Source: Nemopilema nomurai (lineage: Eukaryota > Cnidaria > Scyphozoa > Rhizostomeae > Rhizostomatidae). From it: a stretch of 64,000 nucleotides of DNA. Each line of letters starts with the position of its first letter. Within the stretch, counting starts at the first letter, position 1. Positions 46,348 to 61,300 of this stretch are shown here, piece by piece. A model generated the notes under the pieces. That model was not told the origin of the DNA. It made no database searches and saw nothing but the letters and a program-made list of their open reading frames with translations. A program made the position numbers and the translations under genes. The stretch is from NCBI GenBank assembly GCA_003864495.1, contig ML133383.1:8230880-8294879 (forward strand), written 5' to 3'.

Positions 46348-49300
46348 TCAAACTAGGCCAGGTTTCGCGTACATTGGCAGGTGGTACTGGTTGTAGCTCA
46401 AGTAGCTAAGAAGTCTCTGTTCAATGAGTCGCTTGGCTCTGCTTGTCTTGTACGCATCTCCAAGCAAGTCGCGATGCTCCTTGTTTAGCTGAAAGACAAA
46501 TGCTTCGTTTTAAACTCAGACAACAAATGAGAGACATGACTACAACACAGGCTGTTTCCTTCACAGGCGATTTCTGAAATATGAAGCATCTTCAGGCATT
46601 TATTTCATCCTCTTGAAAAATTTTTCCGGGTAAGATAATACAGCAGGGAAGGAACCGTTGTCACCAATATTAAAAGTACACAAATTGGAAGTGTATTCAT
46701 AGTTACCCTGCATATTTTAATGGGATTCTCTTTAGACCGTGTGTACGAAGTGTTATTTTTTAGCTGATTGACATTTCAATGGATCAGCGTCAAGTTCCAC
46801 TATAGATTTTAGTGGCACTGGTCATCGTTCAAGATACAATAATAAAAATCTAAATTTCCTTTTTGTATGGGAAATCCTGCATTTCTGAGCATTTCATGCA
46901 AATTGTGAACTGTAATTGAACAGCCTTTGACTTGACCATGTTTGAATTTCTAACAGGTCACATGTATAGCCTGGAAACTTTAGATATGGACACAGTGAAT
47001 TTGCCAAATCTTAATATCTCCTTATTCTTCTCAGACCTTTAGATCTTCTTTGAAGTTAAGTCTGCTTCAAAGTAACTTTTCCCAAACAGAACGAGTTCCT
47101 ATCTTCAAGTAAAACCCAGTGCCTCACGAAGTATTGCATTTGGAGGTCTTATCTAAGCGTTGTCTAATCCTTGATTAATGCCTGTTTTCTCCAAATTGAT
47201 TGGAATTCTACGTGGACCTAACCATCTTAGTGCTTCCTGGAGGCCTTGAAAGGTTTCCCGTCTGGAAATAATCGAGGCTAGGTTTGCATATGGAATACAG
47301 GCTTTGTAAAGATCACCTTGAAGGATTAGAGGGACGTCTGAAATCATCTGTCTGCCGCAAAATTAGTTAATGTATGCGATGTCGCTAAGGAAACGGCTGA
47401 CTCCAAGTGAGGAGCAGGTTTTCAACGATTGAGTATGAAAGAGCATTGCATTTTGCTCTCTATTTCCTCTCGAACGTACTAATTCTGTGGCTAGTGGTTA
47501 CGACGACTATTAGAAACGCAAGCCTGAAGTATCCAACTTTTCCCTTTGACTTTAGCCAGTGAACTGAGAAGTAGACGTTCAAGGCACAAAAAGATCCCTT
47601 TGCGTTACTGGTAAGTTTGTCCTTATTTTCACCACGTTCTAACTGAAAGCAATTAGAATGAGTAGATATTTTCGATGCACTCTAGTGCACATGTCAAGTT
47701 GCAATGTTTATTCCTGAATGCTCAAAATTTGCTACACCATAATGATTAGCGTCCAACCAGCTGGGATTTTAATTAGAGAAGAAATCTATTGTGCTGCCAA
47801 CTTCCAATAAAAGATGAAGGAGATAGATCACCAAACTGAAAGACACCCACCCCAACCAGCAAAATAGGAAACATATTTTTCTCGTTCGAGTTGCACAACA
47901 AGGTGCCTTAAATAGATATTTCAATAAACTGCAATTCTCTTTACTGCCAGCTAAATTTCTAGAATTCGCGGTATCAAACGTAGAGCAAAACTTTGCTACA
48001 CCGCCATATGATCATTGGTCAGAGCTATTAAAAAAAACAGGTTTGGCTTATTTATCTGCTGAAAATCCAGTTCTGGCATTTGTGCTTCGCCACTCGCCAC
48101 ATTGTCTCAACATATGCAATTGTTCGTGGCTGTAAGCGTGCGATAAAATAGCAATAATTGATTGGGTTTTGAGCTTCAAAAAGGGCCTTGAAAAATCCCC
48201 ATTTTCTACTTATAAATGGTCATCACCACTCTTTAATAAGCAATCATCGCTCAAAGCTTGAATACAGAAAACTTGCAACCACTTCTATCAATGTTTAGCA
48301 TTTCCATTAGGAGAAAAAGAGCAATTAGCTGTTTAGAGGAAAATTATTTCACAAGAACTATTCATGGAAACTGTCTCGTGCTTTGCCTAGGCTTGCTTGT
48401 GTATCAGTAGACCATTGTAGACAGACAATGCTTGCAAATCAAAACACGGTTCACAAAATACGTGATGTAGTAGCAGACAACGAATGAGGCCTTCTTAAAG
48501 CCAGACATACCGCAAGGTCTTCTGCGATGATTTTCCTTACTCTCTCCTCTAAAGATGCTTCTTCATTCGCCTAAATTCAACGATAAGCTTGTGAAAAACT
48601 GTGCAATTGTGAGAGTTGAACTTAACCTCTCTAAATCAGTCATGAATGTGTTTACCAAAATTCTAAAGTGAATTAGACTCAGCAATACAGAGAGCTACGG
48701 AGTCCAGTCTATCTAATTTTCCTTCTAGTTGGCAAAAGCAGCCATAAACTAATTTATCAAATTTGTGACAAATTTTTATGAGGACTGTGCGCAGCTGGGT
48801 ATGTCTTAATATTGGTTTAGCGAAATGCGTCTTTACTTCCTGACAAAATAGCAATAATACAAGATAAAGAGAAAGCTTGGCATACCGAGTGCTACTTTCT
48901 TCTCTTTCAATGCTTTTGAAAATAGATCATCATGCTTAAAAAAGGCATTAAACCTAAATGCTGCATTTTTGGCACATTTACCAACCTGTCTTTCTGCAAG
49001 TATCTCATGGATTTCTGCACAGAAATCGCTAAATCGATCGTGGAAAATGGCGAGACACCACGACTCGCGGAAGAAGCTGCAAAGAGATTAAGGCAATCTA
49101 TTGAGGAAAGCTGGACAACGCAGTAGTATTCAGTCTAGACATCATATAATGCAAAATGATTTGCATCCGTCTCAATAATTTATCATTTAAACTTATTTAT
49201 TCTTATAGAAAAAATGTCTCGAGTTTATATGGAAATAACCTGCATAAATAGCATTCAGCGGTGACTATTCGTGCTTGGAGATGGTCAATGCACTAGTACA

Positions 49301-52300
49301 ACGTTTTCATTCATCATAGAAATAATTCCTATGTAAACTGGGAAACAAAATTATCTATAGTCAAGCATCACATCGATTTTCACCAAAGTGGCGGAACCAC
49401 CGAAATCATTAAATCCCTTAACGAAAAGAAAGCCATTTTTAAAACAAGCTTGCTCTTGTTTCCCCATGGAACAAATGGGGTAGGATGAATCAAAAATGAT
49501 TTTATAACGTGGCAAACTGTTACCTGAAGAAGTCTTTGATCAAGCCCTCATTGTATCTTTGAAGGAGATTGTTCAAGAATCGCTCGTGGGTGCCGTATAG
49601 ACAAACTAGGTTGTCAATATCAATTTCCTGGAAGCAAAGCAGATACGTGAGCGTTTCATTGCTGGCAAAAAAGTCGCTTGGGATCAAGCAGACTGCAACA
49701 GAATACCTGAAAGTCATTCTTGTAGAAAGGATTTGAATCGGATTGCTTAGTTTTTGCTTGGTACGAGGCCAAATAAGGAAACAATTCAAAACACAAATGC
49801 TTTTTTATGAAAGAAATGGCGCTGTTGAAAAAAATTAGAAATCTAGTCGTTTGTTTCAAGACTTTTCAAGTGCGAGATGTTTGTTCCAAGTACCGTATGT
49901 GCGTATTCAAGCAGCTTTTGAGGGGCGATAAAAAGGGTTAAAAAACTCAGGCTGAGTGTAACTGAATCGAGGATCGGCATGCAGTGTGGGGCGTCATACA
50001 GGGTAACAGACCAGCAATGCGAGGATGGCTCAGTGGTTGGAGGCTCTGACTACAGACCCAAGGGTCCGTGGTTCGAGTCCCTGGCATGACCAAACTTGCA
50101 CATGGAGAGTTGCCAGCTCTCTGTAATTTCAGGCATAAGGAATCACGAGGTGTGGTCACATCGAGGGGAAGGACACTGCTCGATAAGCTTAAGCTTCTCA
50201 GTGTTCTAAAAACCACCTTCGGATGCAAACAAATACAATAAAAACAACATCAATATACATATATATATATATATTTGAGCTACATCGGCCTGAATACAGT
50301 TTGGGAACCTGCCTGTTTCGACAAACATGTAAGGGTTTGTATCTTGCTATACTGATTCAAATGGATTCTGAAATAGTTGTCTCCTGATGCATCCATCGTT
50401 ATCAGCTCATGGCCCTACAATGGTAATACCAGCTAATGAGTAAACTACAAGTATGCATATTAAATATCATAAAGAAACATTGTAGATATTAAGCATTTAA
50501 TTGATATGTTTTAGAATAAATGCTTAACGTTTTACAACTATATAATGTAAGAAAATTACTGAACATTGTTAATTGTCATTTCAAAACATTGTAGAAGCAA
50601 TTTTATTTCTCTAAAATAGTTTGAAAATCGTGTTGTGACCCCTGGAATGTTAGCAATTTTAAGACAAAAATTTGCTAGATTTTCCATCTTGCAAAAATCG
50701 AACTACATTTATAGTTTGATAATTATTGATTGTTCTAGCGGGTAGAAAACCTTCATTTCCATTGCACACAATTCCATTGACTTAAAAAGTTTTGAGTAAA
50801 ATGAATCATTATACAATGCAAATACTTACATAATCAGGCTGCACCATCTGGGAGGCAAGAGAACTCGGAATGGAAGGCTTTGCAACATTCAGGTATCGGA
50901 ATCCACCTTGGATATCAAAAACGGATTTCATTAAACGAGACAGTCATCTTCCATTAGATTTACACTTTCTGTTTTACAGCTTCTAGATTGGTGTTGCAAA
51001 AGCTTTTTGGAAGCTAAATTGCAAAACTCTTGGTTATTCATCTATTCAGCGCAGACCGAACTTTAAACCGGCCTGGAGCATAGCTAGGGCACAAGCGTAG
51101 CTGCGTAAACTTGTTTCAGGGGATTGATATGCACAAAAGACTTGTGATTTATTCTAAAGTGCGTTAAATGCATTGAAATTTAAAAAGGGTTTAGCGTGTT
51201 TTGGTTTTCAATATGTCAAATGTTCGATGATCTTTTGCACAACAGACTTCAAATCTAATATTCTTCCCCAAGAGAAAACTCCCCGTAGGCCAATAGATAA
51301 GAGTAATAAATGCAATTAGAAACTAGACAGATCGTAACGGGTTTAGCTAAGATTGTGTATGCTTAATTGTATTGAAAAACACTTTTTACAATTTGACTTT
51401 TCTCGAAAAATCATTAGCTTCACTATTTTCTTCAAATGCCAAAATTTCATGCACAGTTCTCTACAACCCACCTTAATGTGTTGATAATTATTCCAAGCCT
51501 ATGACGCCACTAGCTAGTTGAACTAGCTTGATAAACAGCATTGTATGCAGAATACATACTTGAAATTGAGCTATAATTTTGAAAATTTAAAACATTTAAA
51601 AAAAGATAAATACAAAACGCACCGGGCAAAACGGCTGTTTGGATTTTAGCATTTAAAAAGAGTGGAATCAGCTTTTCGTCTGTCGAGTTATCTCCAACGT
51701 CCTCCAGAGTTGGGTCAAACATCTTCAGGAGGGAATCTGCAAGCTAATGAAAATATTTACAACAAATTATGGCTCAATTAATAGATCTTTCAGTATAAAC
51801 AAAGCATTAAAAAGAAGTTAAGTGAAAATTCCCCTCTACAATATTTAAAGTAAGTTCCACCGCATAAATTTCTGAACAACTTTCTAAAAAATTTTCTTGC
51901 ATCGTCAAAAAACGCTGATTATAACAGGAGATAAAACCATAGAATGCCTTTTTGTGCGTTCTGTTTTCAAAAAGGTATTTAAGACAGCCTTTAAGACTAT
52001 CGAACTTTAAAACAACTATCTGGTAAAAGCTGATCAAAATCAAGACCACCAACGCGCAGACTGAAAACGGCAACTGATGACCGTGAAAATGGGTTATATT
52101 TAATCTTTGATTCAATAAGAACTCAGAAAAGCCTCGTGTTCCTTAGATTAATATTCAAGTAGGATCGCGGAGAAGAGTGATATACCATACCTTGACGCCA
52201 ATTTCCCTCGAATTACACAGCGAGTGATTCCTGAAATAAAATGACACAGTTTGCTAGTCTTTATGAATGATCACAGAACTCCGGCGAGGGAATTATTTTA

Positions 52301-55300
52301 TCTTGATTGTCTGCGCATGCGGGTTAAACAGCTTGGTATTAAGCTATATCAGACGTCTTTGACTGAGAACTGTGCTCTAAATAGTCATTCCATCTAGCCT
52401 GGCACCCATCGCGAGAAAACAACAAAAACTGGCCTAAGTGTCTTAGGTACCAGTCTTCTAATCGTTTTGAGAATTGACCCATCTTTCTGATCACCCTGGA
52501 CACCATCCCCAAGTTAACTGCCTATTTTTATAAACTACTCAACATGTGTAGGACGAGAATAGGTCCTTCCAAGCATCAAATATTTCGCAAAACTTCTTCA
52601 TTATCCCATCAGTTATTTTATGATACTAACAAGTTTGATATTAGACAGACCATTGCCAAACGCGCACAAGAAAGAATCAAATCCAAATTTATAGGCCCTG
52701 GTGACGGCACAATACTTTAACTGGTATTATGAACTATTGTTGAAAAGTCACTGTTTATAACCCAAAGTGCGAATACACTACTCTTGCAATCTCCCTTAAA
52801 AATGCAAAGACGCTGAACACGTTTAGCAGTTGATTAACACCAGATTAACACCAGATTAATTTCAATGCTTCAAATTGAAAACGATATTGAAAACTTGGAA
52901 TCAGCTGCCATTTAATCCTCCTTGACCCCGATATTCCGTTTCTCTTTATAGTTCTACTTGGATAAGAAATCTTTCATGTAAAGCTTCTTGATCAATAAAA
53001 ACAACTAATTATTTTAACAGAAGAAAGGTATTACATAAGAAACCATCAGTACAAACTCACAATTCGCCGGCATGGTATTTCCTTGCATACTTTGTCAATG
53101 ACCCGGCAGCCTTCACAAACCGATCATTGGTGCAAAAGTTGGTATCGATAACGAGTTTGCCATCGTAGACCAAGCAGCTGTCGTTCATAGCTAAGACGTG
53201 AACAAGACAAGTCTTTGAAACCTTCTTATCCTGCAGTATAAGCATACGAAAGATCAAAGTTGGAAATTTGGTCTCACGCCTTTACCTCCATACCGCTAGC
53301 GTGTCCTACCTTAGCTTCAGATTAGGGTCTCCCTTTGTCCATAGGCATTCAAGTCTTATTATGCAAACAGTTTGATAGATTCTAAAATAATTGCAGCAAT
53401 TGCACGTATCTTGTTAGAGCCAGCCTTAGCCAAATGGCTCTATAAATAACAAGAAGAAAAACTACCTTTGAAGGCATCCATATCAACGCGCTTTTCTTGG
53501 AAACAGAACAGTGCCTGTAGCGAAGAAAGAGTAAGCTTATGTTTTAGGGTTTAACAAAAGGCCACGGCTGCAAGCATAAAGCACAGTATTCGCCCTACTA
53601 GGATTCCCCTATAAGTTTGCTTGGATAAACAGGAATTCGAAAAAAGTTCCCGAAAACATTGTCAAAGTCCCGCATCTGCCACTCATATGTTTCTTCGAAA
53701 AGACCACACACTGAAACTCTTTGAATCAAAACTCTATATCAAAGATTACTGAAAATTCAAAAAAGCGTGTAAACAGAGGCCATTAGTGCTGAAACATTAC
53801 AATCCTCTACTTTATCAACTGCTAACCACTTTCAACCAATTTGCACAATTTGTCCCACAATCGCGTATTCCAACAACCAGACAATCAAATAAAGAAAAAT
53901 TCAAGTACTAATTTCAAGGTTGAATCCATATCTCCAGTCATACAATCTCTATATAAGATCTATTATTAAAACCATCACAGACTCTTTTATGAGGGCCTAT
54001 ACCGGATCCTACAAATTGTTCTAAAAAGAGGTACAATTCTGTCGAGATTAACTTTAGAAGAACGTGAAAATCACATCGCTTTGCATTAACCGAGATTCCA
54101 TTATCTGGTTAATATAGCCAAAGAAAGGAACCTTGAATGATACAGACGGTGTTTCCTTGATTATAAAGGTACTTTAAGCAAGTAAATCTCTGTTAAGCAA
54201 GGGGGGATAACAACAGGAACAAAATGCGTAGAAAATACAAAAACCCTAAGTTATTTTGATTGCCTTGTAACTAGGAGGCGTAAGAACAAAGATCTCCCCC
54301 TGGTGCTACTTTTGCAAGGACCGTCTCTGAAAGATCCACTAATAGATGACATTGATACCTGACACTGGACTTTGATTGGCTTGGCGCTGGTTGTGAAGGT
54401 GGCAAATTTGATCCCGGGGGTTCCTTCCTCGTCAGACCAACGAGCAAGCGTGCAATCCTCGTAAATTGTGACACCTATTAAAAGGGCAGCGAATGGTCTC
54501 AGTCGAGCGAACCATATCCCAATGCTAATAGACAGGTATGAATACATGAAATATAAATACATCATTCTTATATGTAAGTTACAAAATATACATTTTGATT
54601 GCAGAAGAAAAAGGGACTACATTCCGTATCTTTATAAGCCTGTTTCGTGGTATTCACTCGTTAAGAGATCGTGCATTCTGGTTACTCAAGCTTGTTTCGC
54701 GTAGGAAATCAATCTTTAGGAGATTATTGTATACCAAATACTCTCTAAATTTACTGCGCTCAAATCATGTTGTGTCTTAAGATAATATCTGATAAGTTAA
54801 AGGCCTCTTGACGTGTGTTTGCTCACAGAACAGGCTTGTAGGAAAGAAATTTAAAGCTTGAATTTCTTCCATTCCAAACATAAACCACGTTGTTCGTGTA
54901 TACAAATCGAGCACTGTTCCACGGAGGAATCCATGCATATGCAACTTTATGAAGTAATAAATTTCAAACCAATATTAAATATCGATAAATAAATGCTCCA
55001 TTGCTACACTAGTAAATAAGGGGAAATATGGTTAATAGTTCACCTTTCTCTTGCAAAACTCCATTAACAATCTCCTCCATCCTTGGGTTATTAAAACATG
55101 ACGGATACGCTGATGGTGGCTTCACAAGAGAAATCCGCTCGCCACTTATTCCTGTTTCCAGGATGCCGTGAATAAAGCTGTATGCGTCGATTGCTGCACC
55201 GTACACAAGCACTGTACCTATACAACAGAAGAACCTCCATTTACCCGATATACTTAAGGTAAAAACAACGGCTACTTCCTTTAATAGGTTCGCCAATGAC

Positions 55301-58300
55301 TCAATTGAAATGACTGCAGTATTCTAAAGCTCTATGCCCCCAGGATCCAGATTTGATTTCTGTCAATCACTCCAAATACATCACTTTTCCTACCCTGGGT
55401 ACCAGACTCACTATATGTAAAATTCCATGCCTAGGGGGATATCTGGCTTCATAGAAACATAGGTCGAAAGCATTTTCCCAAATCAACTATCAACAGCGAA
55501 ATTCTCTAGTGACGTCATCTTTGCATAAAATCCAGTTTTCTTTTAAGTGTACGTTACGGTGCTTTTGCGCACTAGTGGACTCAGACATAAACGCATTTCC
55601 AAAAACTGCTGATAATGTTTTCTGCAAACCATTTATATTAGGGCAAAGATTCCAGCCAAAAATATTACATTTTCCATTCCTGTATTTAATATTAAGAGCA
55701 GAGTAATTGAGCAAAATTATTTTCGTAAATTCTTGGCATTTACAAAGCAAGTGAATTGATTTACTCAAGATCGTTTAATTACGCTTGAATAATTCTATAA
55801 TTAAATCTCCTGTGACAGGCGTCACGCGGTTAACTAAACCCAAACTTGTCATCTGTCCAATAAAACTTTGTCATTATCGGTTAGATTGACAGGGCTTAAA
55901 GGCCACCATCTAAGGTATGTGGATCAAGAAGGCAAAAATGATGTACTTATAAATACATTCCAACGATCCAAATAGGCAGTGTCTGTTCATTACGATCTGT
56001 GTCAATAAAGAATTTGTCAGTAAAGATCAATTAGTGACTGCAGGAATAATTTCCTATTTATTATGTATTCATACTTATACAACGGCTTGCCTTCCTTTTA
56101 TAGGAATTTATCAACCTACTTTAAAAAAGCTAACCCTTCTTTTGTCATTGCTTTCTATGCAAGAGGTGCCTTTTTTGCCTCGATCATATTTAAGTGCTGG
56201 ATCCTCCTTTCCAGGCCAGAATAATAACGAATATGCTATTGAGTCCTTATCTACTACTACCCTTATCTGACGACGATTGGGATACACGCTGTGTATAAGG
56301 AGCTAAGTAAGACTGTTGTCGATATTAGATAAATCATTGCCGACAAAAGCTACTGGGCTTTTTGGCAGGGATACTTAAGACCGGAGAACGGCTTTTAGAG
56401 AACAAGTCCCATCAAGTCCAAGAACAGTAGCTACTTGTCACATGTAGAACGTTTCAATGAATTCTGCCTTGGGCGCTCTACACGATGATAGCTGGTCATG
56501 CAGAAAGGATAGCACTGGACACAAACCCTAATATCAAGCAGCACAAAGAAGGACTGACAAGTCACCTAGCCAAATGATATTTGAGAACGACAAATGCTTA
56601 CTCACCAACTGAATCTAGAAGTGTCTCTTTGATCCACTGCAACTTTGCCTCTACGTCAACATTGGTACTAACCAAGAAAACATTTTTCGGCACTGGGTCT
56701 TTGTGTACCTAAAGTTGACAAAATAAGGTATGGATAATAATATTTACTGCGCTAGGAAAGATAATATCAGCGTAGAATCAGAACCACGTTCAGCTCTAGT
56801 AGTTAGTTATTAAGAGATAATTACAATACGCTTGATAAATCATGTTAAATGTTTGCCTAAAGCCTGTTATCAAACGCCTGAAAAGTCATAACAGGATCTA
56901 ACTCGCCTTGCTGTCAAGCTTCACTTTAATAAAATGCTCATCTCTTTGCTTTTGCTTCCAAAATCCAATTTGTTACCACAAGCTGATTTTAAAAATAAAT
57001 GGCTTTAAAGTCCCATAAGACAACACGAAAAATAGCTCTCATACCTTTGGGATCTTCTTCTTCATCACTTCATCAGTTGTGATCAGGGTCTTGATGTCGG
57101 CTCCTGTTGGCACAGGGTACTGAAATTGCTCACCCGTGCAGAGTAAGAGATGGTCATAGGGGATCCTCTTCCCATTGGACATCACAACTTGCTTGTTAAC
57201 TCTATGGAAAGACAATATTCACTAGTAATAATCTTAGCGCAGACTTTCTACCTAGATTTGCTATATGATAGACTACAAAGGCCATTTTACAATAATTGTC
57301 GTGATTAAAGTCCTGACAGAGATTGGCAATGCATGAAACAGAGGTATCTTTGTGTCGTTATAGTATATTAGCCATTTGCCATCTCTCATATTGATTCTGA
57401 AGTGGTTGGTGATGAAAGATCGCTTAAGGTGCCATTTGCCATTACCATATTGCATGCACTAAGAGACAAGTTGAAAATCAGCTTTTGCATTGTCCATATT
57501 CAAAATATTCGAATTTCCACGATCAATGTGTAGCCAGACAAGGTACTATCTTCGCGGATGTGAATAATTTGACAGTGTATTAAGTTTTACTGTAGTATCT
57601 GTATTCTTAAAACTATTCATTTAATAGCTTGATATCTAGCTGAATCGTAACCTTGAATGAATATTCAGGTATAAATGACCAAAAATCTTCATATCGTATG
57701 GGAAAGGTAATACTGATATTGACACTCGTTTATGGACACATTGATACACAATTACGCTTTTCTGTACGATCCCAAAGCTTTGAGGCATCAACGAAGTGTC
57801 TAGTCATTTATGAAAACCGACTGCAGAGCCATCACTTTTTGTCATTACCTGTCAATCTGAGTCATTTTTCCTTCTATGATATTGACCCAAGTAGACAGCG
57901 ACATGGCATTGTATTCTTTGTTATTGAAACATAAACTAGGCAGAAAAGAACACGAAATACAATTTGCGATCACGAAGACCCAACATCAAACATCAAGTCA
58001 ACTACGAGAGTAAAAAACAATCAGATCAATTATGTATAGCAAATTTTGCTGGAAAATTGCATCTAGTTTAAACATTTAACGGCATAAAGTCTACGCTATT
58101 ACTATACTGGATACTTGCTGCTACGGTATAAGAATCCAGCAGGACCTTTTTGAATATGAGAAACATAGTTAAAGGGCTGGTGAAACCCTATAGTGATTGA
58201 TAAACGCCTTTGGAAAATATGGCAAGTTCGAAAGATGTTAAAACTTCATTAGAAGCGTACGCTAGAATAAAGATAAAAAGAAGCGTTGAAACATGTTCCC

Positions 58301-61300
58301 AGGTTTGACTCAAAATAAACCAAACAATGTATAATGGGCATTCTTAAGATAAGGATGCCAAGCTTTTACCACAAGCCCATTACCTTAGACAATGATCTCG
58401 AGCGATGATATTTTGAACAATAACCTTAAAATTAAGAGGGCAGAAAAACGTACCTATGAGACAAATACTTAGATTCTTTCATTGACTGCTGATCCTGCAA
58501 GCCTCTCGTGGACACCAGAGTAAGATTATTGAAACAAAGATGTGGACTGCAGGAAATCAAATTAGTTTAAAAGATTATTCCCTGAACCATAATACGCCAT
58601 TTTGGCATAAAGACGACAGCTACATTATCATAGATATGGTATCTAAAAAGATTTGCACAAAAGTTAGTGTGGTAATGAGTTAAACCTATTTAGAGTGTAA
58701 AAAGGATTTGAAGGTAATGAAAGTGCTTATTCGATATCCTAAATACCTCAGAGATTTGAGGAAAGCCAGTTTTTTAAAGAAAGAAAACGACCAAAGCATA
58801 CAAGTGGACAAAAGTACTTAACTTATGTAGAGCACGAAGATTAAAGGCTGGGTACTTAAATAATCACCAGGCACATGGAAAATTCTCATAATTTTTAGAC
58901 AACTGAAATTAAGTAATGTTTATTTCCAACAAAAGAGTCGTCCAATAAAGCGACGCTTACCAATGGATTAACGAATCCAAACATGAAACACCAACATCAG
59001 AAGCACCAACAACAACTATCCGCACATTTATTGCAATCTAAAATGTATCACAAATATGAATATATACATATATATATAAATAGCAATAGATAGTTTCAGG
59101 TATTATATATTATTGTTTGGGGAATTTGGCTGAAAATGGAAGGTATTTGACCTCAATAAAGGAGCATTTGATTATGATCTCGATTCTTGATGGGGTTTTA
59201 AATTCACTTAGTTATCTGTTAACAATTTCTAAAATGTAAGGCAATGACTTTATGATATCCATTAAAGATGCCAGGAATACAAAATAGCTTATAAACTCTT
59301 TATTTTTTTCTAACTTCAGATAATGGTAATAATGCATTAAATCAACGACTGAAGCACTTGTAATAGACCATAAATATTGACAAGTTTAAAAAAGAAAATC
59401 TACACATCATTATGAAAACGATGCTTTTGTTCAACGGATATCGTTCTTACCTTTGGCTCTAGTGTTAGTTTTCGATTGATGTGAAAAAGTGAGTAGCCAT
59501 TCTAAAAGTTGAGAGCAAGATTCACATTCTGTGACCTCGCGAATAATATATCTATCAAAATAGTCATGAAATACTAGTATTTTGGTCCTTAAAAATTCAT
59601 TCTGTAATGCCAGATGAAATAGGGCCAAACAATTTTAGCCACTTTACTGCAATTAGACTACTGCAAGGAACAATGCTCAGGAGCAACTTCTCCCGATAAA
59701 ATAGAATTTCAAAGCCAATGGTAATGATTCCACTCACCTGTTCAGCAAGAATTCTTTTTGAAGGAGCATTTATACCAAGATCTTTTACTGGGTACACAAT
59801 CTGCCTTCTCATTCTAAAAGAAATAGTACGATTTTTGCTGTAGAAAATTCTTTAAAAATGTAAAAGAGATTACTTTAGAATCTATAGAAACCTATCCTTT
59901 CAAGGTGTGGTTTTTGAGGTGATTGAAAAGCTTTGGTACGAATAATAACAGGAAAGGGTGTTTAAATTAAAGCTCATATTCAAACCGTTACTCATACTCA
60001 ACAAACACATTCATAGAATTGCTTTATAGTGTTTACCTAATTGGTACTAATTCGTTGAGACAGGTCACTAAACTGTGTGGAAATTTGCTCTGTCAGGGAA
60101 AAAAGAGACACAGTGATTATTAATGATTTACTTTTTGGTAGAAAAACACACTAGTTACAAATGGAACCCCTAAAATTAATTTAAAAATGTTGATTGCAAA
60201 TAGCAAAAACCAAAGCAAAACTCTTAATTTAATATCCAATAACGGTGTTTTCTAAAGTGTGTTGATTGCGTGATGAAGATTGCAACTAGAAGGATAATGG
60301 CGAGAAAATGAACAAAATCTCGTCACCGCATAATGTTTATCCCTGACATTTTTAGACAACGGATTCTGCGCTTAACCTTAATAATTAAAAGAGACATGAA
60401 TGTAGATAAAGAAAAAAGTCGTTAAAACACCTGAGCATTTGACAGCGATTTGTAGAGTGGATAATACAAGCATGACTTTTTGGAGAGTCGAAGAATCTCC
60501 TAGAATCGAAACGGATAGGCCTTGACAAAAGGTCAACGTAAAGAAATCCAGCTATGTACGCGTCAGCAAGTAAAGTAGACTGCATGAAAGTGTTGGCTGT
60601 TACTTAGAGTAATTTACTAGCAGTAAACATGTCAACTCACTAACATGCGTTTGAAGAGAAGTAATAACAAGTTGAGAAGGTGAAAACTAGCTCGTATTAG
60701 TGCTGGGTTGTTTGCAACTTACCTTGAGGAAGTGTTTGGAATAATGCGCAAATGGAGGGTTGATCACAAAATGGTTGAGGTGGCCATGTTCCTCATACTC
60801 ATGGTGATTGAAATAAACAAAATCCTCAATATTGTAATGAGCACGAATGTACTCGATGTCCTGAAACAAGTTAAACTGAATTTTGAACAGATTCTCAGTA
60901 GAAATTTTTTCAGAAAATACTTTAAATTATGTGTAAACAAAACAAAAATTAATTATCACAACAAGGTCAAACGGCAAAGGTCAAAAACTTCTCCAGACAT
61001 GCTTGAGAACTTCAAATACAAAGCTCCTCATTCTACATTTTTATTCTATTCTTTTCTTTCATTTTTACGATGCCTCTCAATCAGCAAATGTTCCTCATAT
61101 AGTTGTTCTCCCTGAAGCTTTCGTGGCCGCAGAACACTGTCCAGTAAAGTGAGGGGAAACGGAAATCCTATCTCATTGAAAGCTATTCACTCCAATAATC
61201 AATTAAAATTAAAGTGTTGTCAGATCAGCTGAATACCTCTTCTTGTCGCACGACCGAGACACCGATGACTTGCCCAGCACATTCAGCCACGTAGCATTTG

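Noticed and set aside
47153..47347. A 64-codon minus-strand frame as a CFAP61 exon
   Set aside because: The flanking CFAP61 exons already join in phase 0 and match the family end without it.
50019..50092. A functional tRNA gene
   Set aside because: A and B boxes are good, but the ends do not form an acceptor stem and the body continues into a SINE-like tail shared with another locus.
51807..52115. A 102-codon minus-strand frame
   Set aside because: It lies in a CFAP61 intron, has no matching region in the family and no acceptor or donor of the right phase.
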